A DNA stretch of 64,000 bases from Corynebacterium humireducens NBRC 106098 = DSM 45392 (GTDB lineage: Bacteria > Actinomycetota > Actinomycetes > Mycobacteriales > Mycobacteriaceae), in the NCBI RefSeq assembly GCF_000819445.1, contig NZ_CP005286.1:1488001-1552000 (forward strand). The letters run 5' to 3'. A program made the translations under genes and the position numbers. The notes beneath the pieces were generated by a model that searched no databases, was not told the DNA's origin, and worked only from the letters and a program-made list of their open reading frames with translations. This document shows, piece by piece, positions 16,383 through 27,721 of this stretch (positions are counted from its first letter, which is position 1; every line of letters begins with the position of its first letter).

Positions 16383-18668
16383 TCAGGCGGTGACGCGGTA
16401 GACGTCGAACACGCCCTCCGTGTTACGCAGCGTCGTGAGCAACTGCCCCAGCTGCTTGGTGTCCGAGACCGAGAACGTCATCCGGATCGTCGCGACATGG
16501 TCGTCCGAGGCGTGCGAGTTCATCGACATCACCGACAGCTTCTGGTCACTGAACACGCGGGTGATCTCGAAGAGCAGGCCCTGCCGGTCAAGCGCCTCCA
16601 TCTGGAGGGTCGCGGCGAAGGCCCCGCCCGCGGCCCCGGAGGTCGCCCACGCGACGTCGATGAGGCGTTCCGGCTCGGTGCGCAGCTTCTCGGCGTTGGT
16701 GCAGTCGGCGCGGTGCACCGACACTCCCCCGCCGCGGGTGACGAAACCGAAAATCTCGTCGCCGGGCACCGGCTGGCAGCACTTGGCCATCTTCGCCATG
16801 ACGTCCGGGCTGCCCTCGACGAGCACGCCGGTGCCGGACTCGGAATCCGTCGCCCGGGCCCGGGAGCTGATGATCTCCGAGATCGGGGTGCGGGCGGCCA
16901 GCGCGTCGACGGCGTCATCCTGGTCGCCGAACGCGGCCATGAGCTGGTTCGCCACGTGGTGGGCTGACACGCTGCCCGCGCCGATGGCCGTGTACAGGGC
17001 GTCGACGTCCGGGTAGTGCAGCTGCGTGGCCACCGTCTTCATCGACTGCGCGGTGAACAGGCGGTGCATCGGCAGGCCGCCGCGCTGGACCTCCGCGGCG
17101 AGGGCGTCGCGGCCGGCCTCGAGGTGCTCCTCGCGGCGCTCCTTGGCGAACCACTGCCGGATCTTCGCCTTCGCCCGCGGCGAGACCACGAAGTCCTGCC
17201 AGTCACGGGAGGGCCCGGCGTTCTGGTCCTTGGAGGTGAACACCTCGACGCGGTCGCCGGACTTCAGCGTGGACTCCAGGGCCACGAGCTTGCCGTTGAC
17301 CTTGGCGCCGATGCAGCGGTGGCCGACCTCGGTGTGCACCGCGTAGGCGAAGTCCACCGGCGTGGACTCGGCCGGCAGGTTGACCACGTCACCCTTGGGG
17401 GTGAACACGAAGATCTGCTTGGCCGTGAGGTCGTAGCGCAGGGAGTCGAGGAACTCGTTGGGGTCCGCGGCCTCCTTCTGCCAGTCGAGCAGCTGACGCA
17501 TCCACGCCATCTGGTCGACCTCGTCGCGGTCGCCCTTGTGGGAGCCCTTCGACTCCTTGTAGCGCCAGTGCGCGGCGACGCCGAACTCCGCGTTGTAGTG
17601 CATCTCGTGGGTGCGCACCTGCACCTCCAGCGGGCGACCCTGCAGAGCCATGACCGTGGTGTGCAGCGACTGGTAGACGCCGAAGCGCGGCGAGGAGATG
17701 TAGTCCTTGAAACGTCCCGGCAGCGCCGAGTACAGGGAGTGGACGACACCGATGGCGGCGTAGCAGTTGTTGACGTTGTCCACCAGGATGCGGATGCCCA
17801 CGAGGTCGAAGATCTCGTCGAAGTCGCGGCCCCGGACGATCATCTTCTGGTAGATCGACCAGTAGTGCTTCGGGCGTCCCATGACCTCGGCGTCGATGTT
17901 GTTCTCGCGCAGGGCCGTGGTCACCTGGGTGACGATCTCCTTGAGCGCACGGTCCCGGGAGGGGGCGCGGTCGGCCACGAGCCGGACGATCTCGTCGTAC
18001 TTCTTCGGGTAGAGGATGGCGAAGGACAGGTCCTCCAGCTCCCACTTGACACTCGCCATGCCCAGGCGGTGCGCCAGCGGGGCGATGACCTCGAGGGTCT
18101 GCCGTGCCTTCTTCGCCTGCTTCTCCGGCGGGAGGAAACGCATGGTCCGCATGTTGTGCAGACGGTCGGCGACCTTGATCACCAGGACGCGCGGGTCCTG
18201 CGCCATCGCGACGATCATCTTGCGGATGGTCTCCGCCTCCGCCGCCGCCCCGAGGGCGACCTTGTCGAGCTTGGTCACGCCGTCGACGAGACGGGCCACC
18301 TCCGAGCCGAAGTCGTCGGTGAGCTGCTCCAGGGAGTAGTCGGTGTCCTCGACGGTGTCGTGCAGCAGGGCCGCCACCAGCGTGGTGGTGTCCATGCCGA
18401 TCTCCGCGGCGATGGTCGCCACCGCCAGCGGATGCGTGATGTAGGGGTCCCCGGACTTGCGGAACACCCCCTCGTGGAGCGTCTCCGCGAGCTCGTAGGC
18501 GCGGGAGAGCAGCTCGGCGTCGGCACGCGGGTGGAACTGCCGGTGGATGGACAGCAGCGGGTCGAGCACCGGGTTCGTCTTCACCCGGCTGCCGGTCAGC
18601 GACCGGGCCAGCCGGGCGGACATGCTGCGCACGCCGACGTTGGAACGCTGGCGGGAACGGTCGGTCAT
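16383..18668 (-). CDS. rel: Bifunctional (p)ppGpp synthetase/hydrolase Rel
   Basis: 761 residues with all Rel domains in order. HD hydrolase ([36 protein letters not shown]), synthetase ([14 protein letters not shown] region [26 protein letters not shown]), TGS ([14 protein letters not shown]), a conserved cysteine region ([27 protein letters not shown]) and a C-terminal ACT domain. It makes and degrades the stringent-response alarmone on the ribosome. ATG 18668 overlaps the apt stop as ATGA; the frame upstream of it is apt shadow. Confidence 0.97.
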   Translation of the reverse strand: MTDRSRQRSNVGVRSMSARLARSLTGSRVKTNPVLDPLLSIHRQFHPRADAELLSRAYELAETLHEGVFRKSGDPYITHPLAVATIAAEIGMDTTTLVAALLHDTVEDTDYSLEQLTDDFGSEVARLVDGVTKLDKVALGAAAEAETIRKMIVAMAQDPRVLVIKVADRLHNMRTMRFLPPEKQAKKARQTLEVIAPLAHRLGMASVKWELEDLSFAILYPKKYDEIVRLVADRAPSRDRALKEIVTQVTTALRENNIDAEVMGRPKHYWSIYQKMIVRGRDFDEIFDLVGIRILVDNVNNCYAAIGVVHSLYSALPGRFKDYISSPRFGVYQSLHTTVMALQGRPLEVQVRTHEMHYNAEFGVAAHWRYKESKGSHKGDRDEVDQMAWMRQLLDWQKEAADPNEFLDSLRYDLTAKQIFVFTPKGDVVNLPAESTPVDFAYAVHTEVGHRCIGAKVNGKLVALESTLKSGDRVEVFTSKDQNAGPSRDWQDFVVSPRAKAKIRQWFAKERREEHLEAGRDALAAEVQRGGLPMHRLFTAQSMKTVATQLHYPDVDALYTAIGAGSVSAHHVANQLMAAFGDQDDAVDALAARTPISEIISSRARATDSESGTGVLVEGSPDVMAKMAKCCQPVPGDEIFGFVTRGGGVSVHRADCTNAEKLRTEPERLIDVAWATSGAAGGAFAATLQMEALDRQGLLFEITRVFSDQKLSVMSMNSHASDDHVATIRMTFSVSDTKQLGQLLTTLRNTEGVFDVYRVTA

Positions 18669-19219
18669 TCGTTGATCACCACCAACGGCAGATCCGCCAG
18701 GCGCTCGCGCCCACCGAGTTCCGCCACCTCCAGGACCACGACATTGCCGACGACCTCGCCACCGCACTGCTCGATGAGGCTGCGGGCGGCGACGAGGGTG
18801 CCGCCGGTGGCCAGGACGTCGTCGACAAGCACGATCCTGAGGCCCTCCAGTTCCTGCCCGTCGGCGGGGACCTCCAGCGCGGCGCTGCCGTACTCGAGGG
18901 CGTACTCCTCGCTGACGACCGGCGGCGGCAGCTTGCCCTTCTTCCGGATCGCCAGGATGCCGAGGCCCAGCTTGTAGGCGACGGCCGAGCCCAGGAGGAA
19001 GCCGCGGGCGTCGAGCCCGCCGATCATCTGGGCGCCGAGGCGCTCGCAGGCGTCGGCGAGCTCATCGACGACGAGCTGGAACGCGTCGGCGTCGGCGAGC
19101 ACCGGGGTGAGGTCCTCGAAGAGAACCCCTTCCGCCGGCCAGTCCTGCACGTAACGGATGCGGGCGGCGAGCGCCTCGCGGGCGCTGCCGTATCTACTCG
19201 TCTGCGTCTGCTGAGCCAC
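18665..19219 (-). CDS. apt: Adenine phosphoribosyltransferase
   Basis: 184 residues of the type I PRTase fold. It has [20 protein letters not shown], the adenine-PRTase [10 protein letters not shown] and the PRPP loop [13 protein letters not shown]. It converts adenine and PRPP to AMP. The GTG start lies 26 nt inside the upstream lipoprotein gene, and the stop overlaps the rel start (ATGA). The secDF-lipoprotein-apt-rel order is the standard corynebacterial arrangement. Confidence 0.95.
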   Translation of the reverse strand: MAQQTQTSRYGSAREALAARIRYVQDWPAEGVLFEDLTPVLADADAFQLVVDELADACERLGAQMIGGLDARGFLLGSAVAYKLGLGILAIRKKGKLPPPVVSEEYALEYGSAALEVPADGQELEGLRIVLVDDVLATGGTLVAARSLIEQCGGEVVGNVVVLEVAELGGRERLADLPLVVINE

Positions 19220-20834
19220 CGTCGTCCTCGCTTAGCCATCGGTCCATGTTCCAGCCGATACCGGCCATACCTGTGTACACCACTACGTTACCCACTGTGC
19301 GGTCGATCACGAATCGGCGGGGCTGGGCGGACAGGGGGATGCCCGGCACCTCTTCCCAGAGCTTCTCCTCCTCCGCCCGGAGGTCCGCCAACGCATTCGC
19401 GCGGGCCGACGCCGAACCGACCTCCGCCAGCGGATCCACCGCGAGAAGCACCGCGTCGAGGGTCCCCTCGCGCAGGACCTGCCCGCCCCACTGTCCCGTG
19501 ACCAGACGGGAGAGGTCCGCCAGGGTACCGGCCTCCGCGGAGGCGTCGACGACCGTGACGCCCGCCGGTTCGCAGGAGGCGCGGATGGCCTCGACCATCG
19601 CCGCCTTCCGCTCGTTGGGGCCGGCGTAGCCGATGCGCACGGTGGTGCCCCACAGTCCCTGGGCGCGGGTGAGGTCCGTGCCCAGGTGGCCCTCCGCCAC
19701 GTCGGCGAGCAGCGGGGCCAGAGGGTCGTTGTGCTGCAGGGAGTGCAGGCCGACGGGCGGCACCTCGATGCCACTCACCCGCGAGGACTCCGCAGCGACG
19801 GCCCGCTGATCGACGCACGCGGCGAAGGCCTGCCGGGCCCACGGACTGCCCAGGACCCCGGCGTTGGCGAGGACCAGGGTGTCGGTGAGGTCGCCGACGC
19901 GTTCCTCGATGGTCAGCGTGTTGGTCGGGTCATCCCGGTCGACGAAGTCCTGCTGACCACGGCGGATGTCGGCGATGCGGAGCGCACCGGCCTCGTCGAG
20001 CTGCCGCGGGTCGGTGCCGCCGGGCCACACCACGATGGTCCGCAGGTTCGGGGCGTCACCGTAGTAGTGCTCGTTGGGGACGAGGACCACCTCGCCCTGC
20101 TCCCCCACCCTGTCGATGACGAAGGGGCCGGACGTCACCTGCAGCTGCGGGTCGAAGGCGTCCAGGTCGAAGCCGTCCCGCCACACCGGCGCGACCTCAG
20201 AGAGGGTGACCCAGTCATCCGTGGCCAGGGCGGTGTGCAGCTCGTGCTCGCTGAGCCCCGCCTTCGCCGCCACCGCATGGGAGGGCAGCACCGTGCCGGG
20301 GCCGAAGAGGTGCCGCCAACGGCCACCCGAGTTCTCGTTGAACACCACGGTGAAACGCTTCTGCCCCGGCTCACAGTCCAGTCGCAGCACCTCACGGGTC
20401 TGCGGGAGGTGGGAGCCGAAGAGCCCGGCGTGGACCCCGGCCTTGTAGTGGAGGAGGAAGTCCGTGCAGGTGACGGGCACGCCGTCCGAGTAACGGGCGT
20501 TCTCCGTCAGGGTGTACACGACCTGCCGGTTGGCGCCCGGCAGCACCTGCGTGGTGACCAGGTCGGTGTTGGGGATCATCTGCCCGGAGGGGCCGGGCAC
20601 GAAGACCGCCGGGTACAGACGCCCCGACAACGCCTCCGTGTTCGAGGAAGACCCCACCTCGCTGCCGGCGTTCGTCGTGAGCAGCGGCGTGTCCACCAGG
20701 TAACCGAAGAAGTCGGTGCTCTGCACCGCCGCCGGTTCCTCCCCCGTCCCGTCCGCGGGCCCACCGGAGCAGGCCACCAGGCTGAGCGTGGTGAGCACGG
20801 CGACCGTCACCCCCACCAACTGCCGAATCGCCAC
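19194..20834 (-). CDS. Solute-binding lipoprotein, family 5 (DciAE-like)
   Basis: About 546 residues. The N-terminal lipoprotein signal ends LSLVACSGG. The mature part follows the oligopeptide/dipeptide-binding (SBP family 5) pattern, with [51 protein letters not shown] and VANAGVL-type C-lobe segments. No permease genes adjoin it. C. glutamicum has a homologue (dciAE) at the same place between secF and apt, so the position is conserved although a transport role is unproven. GTG 20834 is taken; an upstream GTG at 20867 is in frame. Confidence 0.87.
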   Translation of the reverse strand: MAIRQLVGVTVAVLTTLSLVACSGGPADGTGEEPAAVQSTDFFGYLVDTPLLTTNAGSEVGSSSNTEALSGRLYPAVFVPGPSGQMIPNTDLVTTQVLPGANRQVVYTLTENARYSDGVPVTCTDFLLHYKAGVHAGLFGSHLPQTREVLRLDCEPGQKRFTVVFNENSGGRWRHLFGPGTVLPSHAVAAKAGLSEHELHTALATDDWVTLSEVAPVWRDGFDLDAFDPQLQVTSGPFVIDRVGEQGEVVLVPNEHYYGDAPNLRTIVVWPGGTDPRQLDEAGALRIADIRRGQQDFVDRDDPTNTLTIEERVGDLTDTLVLANAGVLGSPWARQAFAACVDQRAVAAESSRVSGIEVPPVGLHSLQHNDPLAPLLADVAEGHLGTDLTRAQGLWGTTVRIGYAGPNERKAAMVEAIRASCEPAGVTVVDASAEAGTLADLSRLVTGQWGGQVLREGTLDAVLLAVDPLAEVGSASARANALADLRAEEEKLWEEVPGIPLSAQPRRFVIDRTVGNVVVYTGMAGIGWNMDRWLSEDDGGSADADE

Positions 20835-20927
20835 GTCTCGCCTACTTTCCGTCCCCCGGCCCAACACCGGATGCTGAACTGCACATTATAGGCGGTGGAC
20901 CGGGGTTTCCCACCCCGAACCCGGGGG

Positions 20928-22040
20928 TCAGCGCCGGTCGGGGCGCCAGGTGCTGCCCACGCCGGGGGCGTCCGGGCCGGACACCGTGCGGTGCGGGGTC
21001 GCGGGGGCGGCGTCGACAAGCGCTCCGTCCTCCCCGGCCTCCCCGGAGCGGCCGGCACGGTAGTCCGCGACCTCCTGGTTGTGCCGCTTCGTGTCCTTGC
21101 GGCGGTTCATCAGGCCCACCAGGATCGGGGTGGCCAGGAAGATCGAGGAGAAGATGCCCTCGACGACGCCGATGAGCTGGATGAGCGCCAGGTCCTTGAG
21201 CGTGCCGACGCCCATCAGCCACACCGCGACGATCATCAGGGCGACGATCGGCAGGGCGGAGATGACGGAGGTCGAGATGGAACGCATGACGGTCTGGTTG
21301 ACCGCCAGGTTCGCCTCCTCCCCGTACGTGGAGCGTCGGGAACTGAGGTAGCCGGCCGTGTTCTCACGGACCTTGTCGAACACGATGACCGTGTCGTAGA
21401 TCGAGAAGGACAGCACCGTGAGCAGACCGATGACGGACGCCGGGGACACCTCGAAGCCGAAGAGGGCGTAGATGCCGGCGATGAGGATGCCGTCGACAAG
21501 CAGCGCGAGCATGGCGGCCGCCGCCATCTCCTTCTCCAGGCGGAAGGCGATGTAGAGGAACGCCAGGCCGAGGAACACGGCCATCGCGATGAGCATGCGC
21601 TTGGTGATCGTCGAGCCCCACGACTCGGAGACGGTGGAGTCACCGATCGCGTCCGGCGAGGGGCGGCCCTGCGCGTCGAGCGGCTGGTGCTCCTCGAAGA
21701 TCGCGGCGCGGGCGGCGTCGACCTGCTCGGTGGTCAGGCGCTCGGAGTTGATCTCCAGGATGCGGGAGTCACCGGCACCGACGATCTGGGTGAGGGTCGG
21801 GGTGACGCCGGTGGCGTCGACGAAGGTCTCCTCGACCTCGTCGACCGTGAGTTCCGCGGCCGGCATGTTCATCTTGGTGCCGCCCTCGAAGTCGATGCTG
21901 AGGTCGAAACCGCGGATGCCGATCGCCGCGATCGAGACGACCAGCAGCGCTGCGGTGATCCAGTACCAGAGACGGGAACGGCCGATGAAGTCGACGCCGC
22001 CCTCACCGGTGTACAGACGGCTGAACGTGCCCTTGCTCAT
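20928..22040 (-). CDS. secF: Protein translocase subunit SecF
   Basis: 370 residues with six membrane helices. It has the SecF signatures DFEGGTKMNM and SFSIYDTVIVFDKVREN, and ALPIVALMIVAVWLMGVGTLKDLALIQLIGVVEGIFSSIFLATPIL in the C-terminal half. It works with SecD to pull exported proteins across the membrane using the proton gradient. The ATG directly follows the secD stop codon. The C-terminal tail of about 50 residues is polar and probably cytoplasmic. Confidence 0.97.
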   Translation of the reverse strand: MSKGTFSRLYTGEGGVDFIGRSRLWYWITAALLVVSIAAIGIRGFDLSIDFEGGTKMNMPAAELTVDEVEETFVDATGVTPTLTQIVGAGDSRILEINSERLTTEQVDAARAAIFEEHQPLDAQGRPSPDAIGDSTVSESWGSTITKRMLIAMAVFLGLAFLYIAFRLEKEMAAAAMLALLVDGILIAGIYALFGFEVSPASVIGLLTVLSFSIYDTVIVFDKVRENTAGYLSSRRSTYGEEANLAVNQTVMRSISTSVISALPIVALMIVAVWLMGVGTLKDLALIQLIGVVEGIFSSIFLATPILVGLMNRRKDTKRHNQEVADYRAGRSGEAGEDGALVDAAPATPHRTVSGPDAPGVGSTWRPDRR

Positions 22041-23861
22041 CTACTTCTCCTCCGTGGATGCGGTGGCCACGAGGGCCGGGGCGGTGGTGTCGCGTGCTTC
22101 CCGACGATTCTGCGCCGCCAGCTCGAAGACCTTGCCCATGCCGTTGACGGAGGGCTTGGCGAAGAACGGCTTGCGCGCCGCCAGCAGCATGAGCGGGGCG
22201 GTCACCAGGAAGGTCACCACCAGGTCGAAGACCGTGGTCAGGCCCAGCGTGAACGCGAAGCCCTTGACCTCGCCGACGGCGAGGAAGTAGATGACCACGG
22301 CACCGATGAGGGTGACCATGTTGCCCGTGACGATGGTGCGCTTCGCACGGTCCCAACCGTGCTGGGCGGCGGAACGGAAGGTACGGCCCTCACGGACCTC
22401 ATCCTTGACGCGCTCGTAGAACACGACGAAGGAGTCGGCCGTGGTGCCGATACCGATGATCAGGCCGGCGACACCGGACAGGTCCAGCGAGTAGCCGATC
22501 CAGCGGCCCAGCAGGATGAGGGAACCGTAGACCAGCAGACCCGCGGTGAACAGCGTCACCAGGGAGATGAAGCCGAAGAGGCGGTAGTAGGCGAACACGA
22601 AGATCGCCACCAGGATGAGACCGACCACGCCGGCGATGAGGCCGGCCTGCAGGGAGGCGACACCCAGGGACGCGGGGACGGACTGGGCGGTGCCGCCCGG
22701 CTCCCCGTCCTCACCGGCGAAGGACAGCGGCAGCGCACCGTAGCGCAGGTTGTTGGCCAGCTCCGCGGCCTCCTCCTGCGTGAAGCTGCCCGTGATGGAC
22801 GTACCCGAGCCGAAGGGCGTCGCCGACTGGATGACCGGCGCCGAGATGATGCGCGAGTCCAGGGTGATGGCGACCTGCTGCTGCAGGTACTGCTGGGTCA
22901 GCTCGGCCCAGGTCTGGGAACCGGAGTTCGGGCCGTCGGTCTTGAAGGCGAAGTTGATCTCCATCTGACCGGACTGCGGGTTGAAACCACCGGTGATGGC
23001 ACGCGAGGTGTCGATCTCGTTGCCGGTCAGTCGCGGGCCGTCCTCGTCGGTCACGCCCGACAGCAGCGGGGCCGGACCCAGGAGGTAGACCTGGCCGGAA
23101 CCTGCGTCACAGGTCACCAGCGGCAGGTGCGGCTCATCGGAGCCGGCCAGCGGGTCGGTCTCCGAGTCACAGCGCAGCAGGGTGGTGGCCGCCGCCTGGA
23201 CGGTCGGGTCCGTCGACTGACGGTCGGCGCGCAGCTGGTCGGTGATCTGCTGACGACGCTCCGTCGCCTCGATCGAGTTCGCCGGCTCCGGCAGCGGCGT
23301 GGCCGTGACCTCCGGTGCCTCCACCGGGTCGGTGCCCTCCGGCAGCTGCTGGTTGAAGGCATCGAGGATGAGTCGCATGGAGGACTCCGCCTCCTCCTTC
23401 GTCACCACGCCGAGCTCGACCCAGCGGTTGGCCATCTCCCCCAGGGTGCCGGTCAGCGCCTCATTGTCCGGGTTCGCGGGGAACTCGACCGGGCGGAACA
23501 GCAGCTGGGAGGTCTGACCCACGGAACGCGCCTGCGAGGTGTCCTCGCCCGGCACCGTGATCACCAGGGTGTTGCCGTCGGTGACGACGCTGGCACCCGA
23601 GACACCCATGCCGTTGACACGGTTCTCCAGGATCGTGCGGGCCTGCGCGAGCTGGTCCGCGGTCGGCTCCTGCCCCTGCGGGACGAGCGTCACGCGGGTG
23701 CCGCCCTGCAGGTCGATGCCCAGCTTCGGGCTCGCCTGCCGGTCACCCGTGAACAGGACCAGCGCCCAGACCACAGCGAGAATGAGGGCGAACAGCGCGA
23801 GCGCGCGCTTCGGCCAGGCCCGTTGGGCCCCCGGCTTTTCGCGTCGGGTTGTGACGGACAA
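22041..23861 (-). CDS. secD: Protein translocase subunit SecD
   Basis: 606 residues. It has the N-terminal helix, SecD motif LGIDLQGGTRVTLVP, a large periplasm-side domain with an actinobacterial insertion (about 130-300), and five C-terminal helices including GVAGLIIGIGTTADSFVVFYERVKDEVREGRTFRSA. It pairs with SecF, which follows with no gap. A hairpin separates it from yajC upstream. Confidence 0.97.
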   Translation of the reverse strand: MSVTTRREKPGAQRAWPKRALALFALILAVVWALVLFTGDRQASPKLGIDLQGGTRVTLVPQGQEPTADQLAQARTILENRVNGMGVSGASVVTDGNTLVITVPGEDTSQARSVGQTSQLLFRPVEFPANPDNEALTGTLGEMANRWVELGVVTKEEAESSMRLILDAFNQQLPEGTDPVEAPEVTATPLPEPANSIEATERRQQITDQLRADRQSTDPTVQAAATTLLRCDSETDPLAGSDEPHLPLVTCDAGSGQVYLLGPAPLLSGVTDEDGPRLTGNEIDTSRAITGGFNPQSGQMEINFAFKTDGPNSGSQTWAELTQQYLQQQVAITLDSRIISAPVIQSATPFGSGTSITGSFTQEEAAELANNLRYGALPLSFAGEDGEPGGTAQSVPASLGVASLQAGLIAGVVGLILVAIFVFAYYRLFGFISLVTLFTAGLLVYGSLILLGRWIGYSLDLSGVAGLIIGIGTTADSFVVFYERVKDEVREGRTFRSAAQHGWDRAKRTIVTGNMVTLIGAVVIYFLAVGEVKGFAFTLGLTTVFDLVVTFLVTAPLMLLAARKPFFAKPSVNGMGKVFELAAQNRREARDTTAPALVATASTEEK

Positions 23862-23997
23862 TGCGGTTCTCCATCTGTGTTGCTACCAAAACTCCCACCT
23901 GCCGACCGACAGGCGGCGGCAGGTGCACAACCGATCATGCTACGTCATCCCCCCGGAACTGTCCGTGTGCGGCCCCGGCAAGTTCCCTGCGGAAACA

Positions 23998-24034
23998 CCT
24001 CACCCGCCGGCCCCGGGAGGGACGGCGGGTGAGG
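23998..24034 (-). terminator. Hairpin between yajC and secD
   Basis: CCTCACCCGCCG and CGGCGGGTGAGG form a 12-bp perfect stem followed on the minus strand by TGTTTCC, 41 nt after the yajC stop. It may attenuate rather than end transcription into secDF. Confidence 0.6.
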
Positions 24035-24075
24035 GGGTGCGCGCGGAACGGGCCGGGCCGATCCGGTCAGTGCGG

Positions 24076-24462
24076 CTAGCGGTTCTCCGGGTGGTCCGGG
24101 AAATCCGGGTAGTCGGTCCTGTTCTCCGGGTGCTGCTGCTCCGGGTGCTGGTAGCCGATCTGCCCGCCCGGGGCCGGGGTGGTGCCGGTGACGGCACCGA
24201 GGTCCTCCGGGGTGGCCTGCCGCATGATGGCGATGCGGTCCATGGTGACCACGACGCCGGGGGCGATCTCGACCTCGACCTGGGTCTCACGGGCGGTGAC
24301 GATCGTGCCGTGGATGCCCGCGACAGTGACGACACGGTCGCCGGCACCCAGCGCGGACTGCATGGTCTGCAGTTCGGCCTGACGTCGACGCTGGCTGCGC
24401 ATCATGAGGAAGGACGGCAGGATGAAGACGGCGATCACCAGGAGGAGAAGAAGTAGGTCCAT
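24076..24462 (-). CDS. yajC: Preprotein translocase subunit YajC
   Basis: 128 residues. One N-terminal membrane helix (MDLLLLLLVIAVFILPSFLMM) is followed by the YajC domain with RSQRRRQAELQTMQSALGAGDRVVTVAGIHGTIVTARETQVEVEIAPGVVVTMDRIAIM. The His/Pro/Gln-rich tail is not conserved in the family. It is an accessory of SecDF. ATG 24462 fits the family; upstream frame is shadow. Confidence 0.93.
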   Translation of the reverse strand: MDLLLLLLVIAVFILPSFLMMRSQRRRQAELQTMQSALGAGDRVVTVAGIHGTIVTARETQVEVEIAPGVVVTMDRIAIMRQATPEDLGAVTGTTPAPGGQIGYQHPEQQHPENRTDYPDFPDHPENR

Positions 24463-24523
24463 GGTGAGCAAGTGTGCCAGATTCCCCGGGCCCCGTTCCA
24501 CCTGGGAACCGCGCCGGTGCCCG

Positions 24524-25585
24524 TCAGAACTGGCCGAGTGCGCCCTCTGGTGGCTCCAGCCCGAGGTGACGCCAGGCGGCGGCGGTGGCGACACGTCCCC
24601 GTCCGGTCCGCGCGATGAGTCCGGCGCGCACCAGATAGGGCTCGCAGACCTCCTCGACGGTGCCGGGTTCCTCACCGACGGCGATGGCGAGGGTGTTCAC
24701 ACCGACCGGCCCGCCGCCGTGCCCGCGGATGAGGGCGTTGAGCACGGAACGGTCGAGGCGGTCGAGGCCGAGCTCGTCGACGTCGAAGACCTCCAGCGCC
24801 CCCTGGGCGGCGGGCAGGTTGATGTGGCCGTCGGCGTTGACCTCCGCGAAGTCACGGACACGCCGCAGCAGACGGTTGGCGATGCGCGGTGTGCCGCGTG
24901 ACCGGGAGGCGATCTCCACGGCGGCGTCGGCGTCCATGGTGACGTCGAGGATGCGGGCGGCGCGGGTGACCACGCGGGTGAGGTCGTCGACGTCGTAGAA
25001 CTCCATCTGCGCGGTGAAACCGAAGCGGTCACGCAGCGGGCCGGTGAGCATGCCGGAGCGGGTCGTCGCCGCGACCAGCGTGAACGGCGGGAGTTCCAGC
25101 GGGATGGACGTCGCGCCGGGCCCCTTGCCCACGATGACGTCGATGCGGAAGTCCTCCATCGCCATGTAGAGCATCTCCTCGGCGGGGCGGGCGATGCGGT
25201 GGATCTCGTCGATGAACAGGACGTCGCCCTCCATGAGGTTGGAGAGCATCGCCGCCAGGTCCCCGGCCCGCTCGAGCGCCGGGCCGGAGGTCATCCGCAG
25301 GTTCGTGTTGAGTTCCTGCGCGATGATCATCGCCATCGTCGTCTTGCCCAGTCCCGGAGGACCGGACAGGAGGACGTGGTCCGGGGTGACCCCGCGGTTC
25401 CGCGCGCCGGTGAGCACGAGGGAGAGCTGGTCACGCACCTTGCGCTGGCCGATGAACTCGTCAAGGTTGCGGGGACGAAGGGTCGTCTCCGACTCCTGCT
25501 CCCCCGGCTGCATCCGCATGTCGACCTCCCGGTCGAGCTGCAGGTCCTCCGGGAGGGCGAACTCCGTGCGTTCCATGTCGCTCAC
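24524..25585 (-). CDS. ruvB: Holliday junction branch-migration ATPase RuvB
   Basis: 353 residues, AAA+ protein. Walker [14 protein letters not shown], Walker B LFIDEIHR, sensor 1 [21 protein letters not shown], and a C-terminal winged helix with [38 protein letters not shown]. It drives Holliday junction migration with RuvA. The GTG at 25585 lies 9 nt after the ruvA stop. Confidence 0.98.
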   Translation of the reverse strand: MSDMERTEFALPEDLQLDREVDMRMQPGEQESETTLRPRNLDEFIGQRKVRDQLSLVLTGARNRGVTPDHVLLSGPPGLGKTTMAMIIAQELNTNLRMTSGPALERAGDLAAMLSNLMEGDVLFIDEIHRIARPAEEMLYMAMEDFRIDVIVGKGPGATSIPLELPPFTLVAATTRSGMLTGPLRDRFGFTAQMEFYDVDDLTRVVTRAARILDVTMDADAAVEIASRSRGTPRIANRLLRRVRDFAEVNADGHINLPAAQGALEVFDVDELGLDRLDRSVLNALIRGHGGGPVGVNTLAIAVGEEPGTVEEVCEPYLVRAGLIARTGRGRVATAAAWRHLGLEPPEGALGQF

Positions 25586-25594
25586 GCCGTCCGC

Positions 25595-26206
25595 CTACTT
25601 CCGGCCGAGCTGGGTCAGGGCTGCGCGCAGGGCCGCGGCGGTGTCGAGGTCCGGGGCGTCCGCGAGCACACCCTCCACGACGGGCCCGGCCACGCGGTCC
25701 GTGAAGCCGAGGCCGATGAGGGCCTCCGTGACCTGGAGTGCGACGGTCTCCGCAGCCGGGGTCAGCACCGGGGAGTCCTCTCCCGCCTCCTCCGGCGCCG
25801 GCACGTAGGCCGCCACCTTGTCCTTGAGTTCGAGGATGAGCCTCTCGGCCATCCGCTTGCCGACGCCCGGGATCCGCTGCAGCCCCTTCGCGTCCTCCCC
25901 CGCGATCGCCCGGGAGATCTCCCCGGCGTCGAAAACGGAGAGGCACGCCACAGCCAGGCGGGGGCCCAGCCCGGTGACGGTCTGCAGCAGGTGGAACATG
26001 CCGCGGTCCTCGTCGGTGGCGAAACCGTGGAGGGTCTGGGCGTCCTCGCGCACGACGAGGCTGGTGAGCAGGAACGCCTCCTCCCCGCGGCGCAGGGTGG
26101 CCAGCGTGTTCGGGGTGGCCTCCACCCGGTAGCCGACGCCGGCGCACTCGATGACGGCGTGGTCCAGGCCGATGCCGATGACGGTGCCACGGACAGATGC
26201 GATCAT
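25595..26206 (-). CDS. ruvA: Holliday junction DNA-binding protein RuvA
   Basis: 203 residues. N-terminal OB fold ([30 protein letters not shown]), two helix-hairpin-helix motifs ([34 protein letters not shown]) and a C-terminal UBA-like domain that contacts RuvB. ATG 26206 overlaps the ruvC stop as ATGA, which indicates coupling. Confidence 0.97.
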   Translation of the reverse strand: MIASVRGTVIGIGLDHAVIECAGVGYRVEATPNTLATLRRGEEAFLLTSLVVREDAQTLHGFATDEDRGMFHLLQTVTGLGPRLAVACLSVFDAGEISRAIAGEDAKGLQRIPGVGKRMAERLILELKDKVAAYVPAPEEAGEDSPVLTPAAETVALQVTEALIGLGFTDRVAGPVVEGVLADAPDLDTAAALRAALTQLGRK

Positions 26207-26739
26207 GACGGGTCTCCTCCGGAGTTGAGCAGGGCGGCGGTGCGGGCCAGCAGCGGGGCCCGCCAGCAGTGGCACACCGCCAGCGCGAGGGCGTCGGCGG
26301 CGTCCGCCGGTTTCGGAGGCTCCGAGAGCCCGAGGATGCGGGTGATCATGCTGGTCATCTGCCGCTTGTCGGCGCGGCCGTTGCCGGACACGGCCTTCTT
26401 GACCTCCGACGGGGTGTACATGTGCACCGGGATCCCGCGCTGGGCGGCGGCGAGCACGAGGACCCCCGAGGCGTGCGCCGTGTGGATGACGGTGGAGACG
26501 TTGCCGCGTTCAAACACCCGCTCGACCGCGACGACGTCCGGACGGTAGTCGTCCATCCACTCGTTCACCGCGTTGGACAGCCGCAGGAGACGGTCCGGCA
26601 GCTCCTCCCCCGTCGGGGTCCGCACCACGCCGACCGCCACCGGGAGCACCTCCCGGCCCCGGCCGGCCTGGACGACGGACAGGCCGCACCGGGTCAGACC
26701 CGGGTCGATGCCCATCACGCGCAGTCCCGTCAGATTCAC
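26203..26739 (-). CDS. ruvC: Crossover junction endodeoxyribonuclease RuvC
   Basis: 178 residues, RNase H-like fold. The acidic catalytic residues are visible in [26 protein letters not shown] and [15 protein letters not shown]. It resolves Holliday junctions. GTG start. On the minus strand a TATAAC box lies about 50 nt upstream; ruvCAB is a tight operon separate from yebC. Confidence 0.97.
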   Translation of the reverse strand: MNLTGLRVMGIDPGLTRCGLSVVQAGRGREVLPVAVGVVRTPTGEELPDRLLRLSNAVNEWMDDYRPDVVAVERVFERGNVSTVIHTAHASGVLVLAAAQRGIPVHMYTPSEVKKAVSGNGRADKRQMTSMITRILGLSEPPKPADAADALALAVCHCWRAPLLARTAALLNSGGDPS

Positions 26740-26813
26740 TCGAACGCCTCTCTGGGCCCGCGCGGGACCCGTGTGCCAGTGTCCCCCAAGTTATAGCACA
26801 CGTGTCCGAACGT

Positions 26814-27566
26814 CTAGTCCTCGAGAGCGGCGATGACCTCGTCGGAGAGGTCCATGTTGGTGTAGACCTCCTGGACGTCGTCGGCGTCCTCGAGGGCCTC
26901 GATGAGCTTGATCATCTTCTTCGCTCCCTCGACGTCGAGGGAGACCTCGACGGAGGCGCGGAAGTCCTGTCCGGCCTCGTCGACGGTGATGTCGGCCTCC
27001 TCCAGGGCCTTCTTCACGGCCTGCAGGTCGGTCGGAGCGCAGACGACCTCGAACTTCTCGTCGAGGTCGTTGACCTCCTCGGCGCCGGCGTCGAGAACGG
27101 CCATGAGGACGTCGTCCTCGGTGAGCTCACCCTTGTCGACGAGCACGACGCCCGTGCGGGAGAACATGTACGAGACGGAACCGGACTCGCCCAGGTTGCC
27201 GCCGTTCTTGGTCATCGCGGTGCGCACCTCGGTGGCGGCGCGGTTGCGGTTGTCGGTGAGGCACTCGATGAGGATCGCCACACCGTTGGGGCCGTAGCCC
27301 TCGTAGGTGATGTTCTCCCAGTCGGAGCCGCCCGCCTCCTCGCCGGCGCCGCGCTTGCGGGCGCGCTCGATGTTGTCGTTGGGGACGGAGGCCTTCTTGG
27401 CCTTGCGGATCATGTCGTCCAGCGTGGGGTTACCCGCCGGGTCACCGCCGCCGATACGGGCCGCGACCTCGATCGCCTTGATCGCCTTCGCCCACTCCTT
27501 GGAGCGCTTGGCGTCGTTGGCCGCCTTCTTGTGCTTGGTGGTCGCCCACTTTGAATGGCCTGCCAT
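26814..27566 (-). CDS. YebC/PmpR-family protein
   Basis: 250 residues. It opens [37 protein letters not shown], the family signature, and carries [20 protein letters not shown] and FSRTGVV. Members are DNA-binding regulators or translation-linked factors acting at polyproline stalls. AAAGGG stands 8 nt before the ATG. It lies next to ruvC, as is common in actinobacteria. Confidence 0.96.
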   Translation of the reverse strand: MAGHSKWATTKHKKAANDAKRSKEWAKAIKAIEVAARIGGGDPAGNPTLDDMIRKAKKASVPNDNIERARKRGAGEEAGGSDWENITYEGYGPNGVAILIECLTDNRNRAATEVRTAMTKNGGNLGESGSVSYMFSRTGVVLVDKGELTEDDVLMAVLDAGAEEVNDLDEKFEVVCAPTDLQAVKKALEEADITVDEAGQDFRASVEVSLDVEGAKKMIKLIEALEDADDVQEVYTNMDLSDEVIAALED

Positions 27567-27721
27567 CAGATCCCTTTCTCTCGGCCCCGCCCGACAACCC
27601 CCGCGCGCTCAACCGTGGTCCGGACGGCCAGGGAGCGGCAACGCGGGGGTGGGCAGGGGCATCACGCTGATATGACCCGTCCGAGTATACGCTGGTCGCC
27701 GCCCCGGACCACCAGCCCCCG

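Noticed and set aside
20895..24032. Plus-strand frame of 1045 residues opposite secDF
   Set aside because: Antisense to secF, secD and yajC; composition is Arg/Gly/Asp-rich shadow sequence.
27567..27721. Searched for a pdxT remnant between yebC and tesB
   Set aside because: 155 bp only, no frame resembling a glutaminase (no GGES or catalytic Cys-His-Glu pattern) on either strand.
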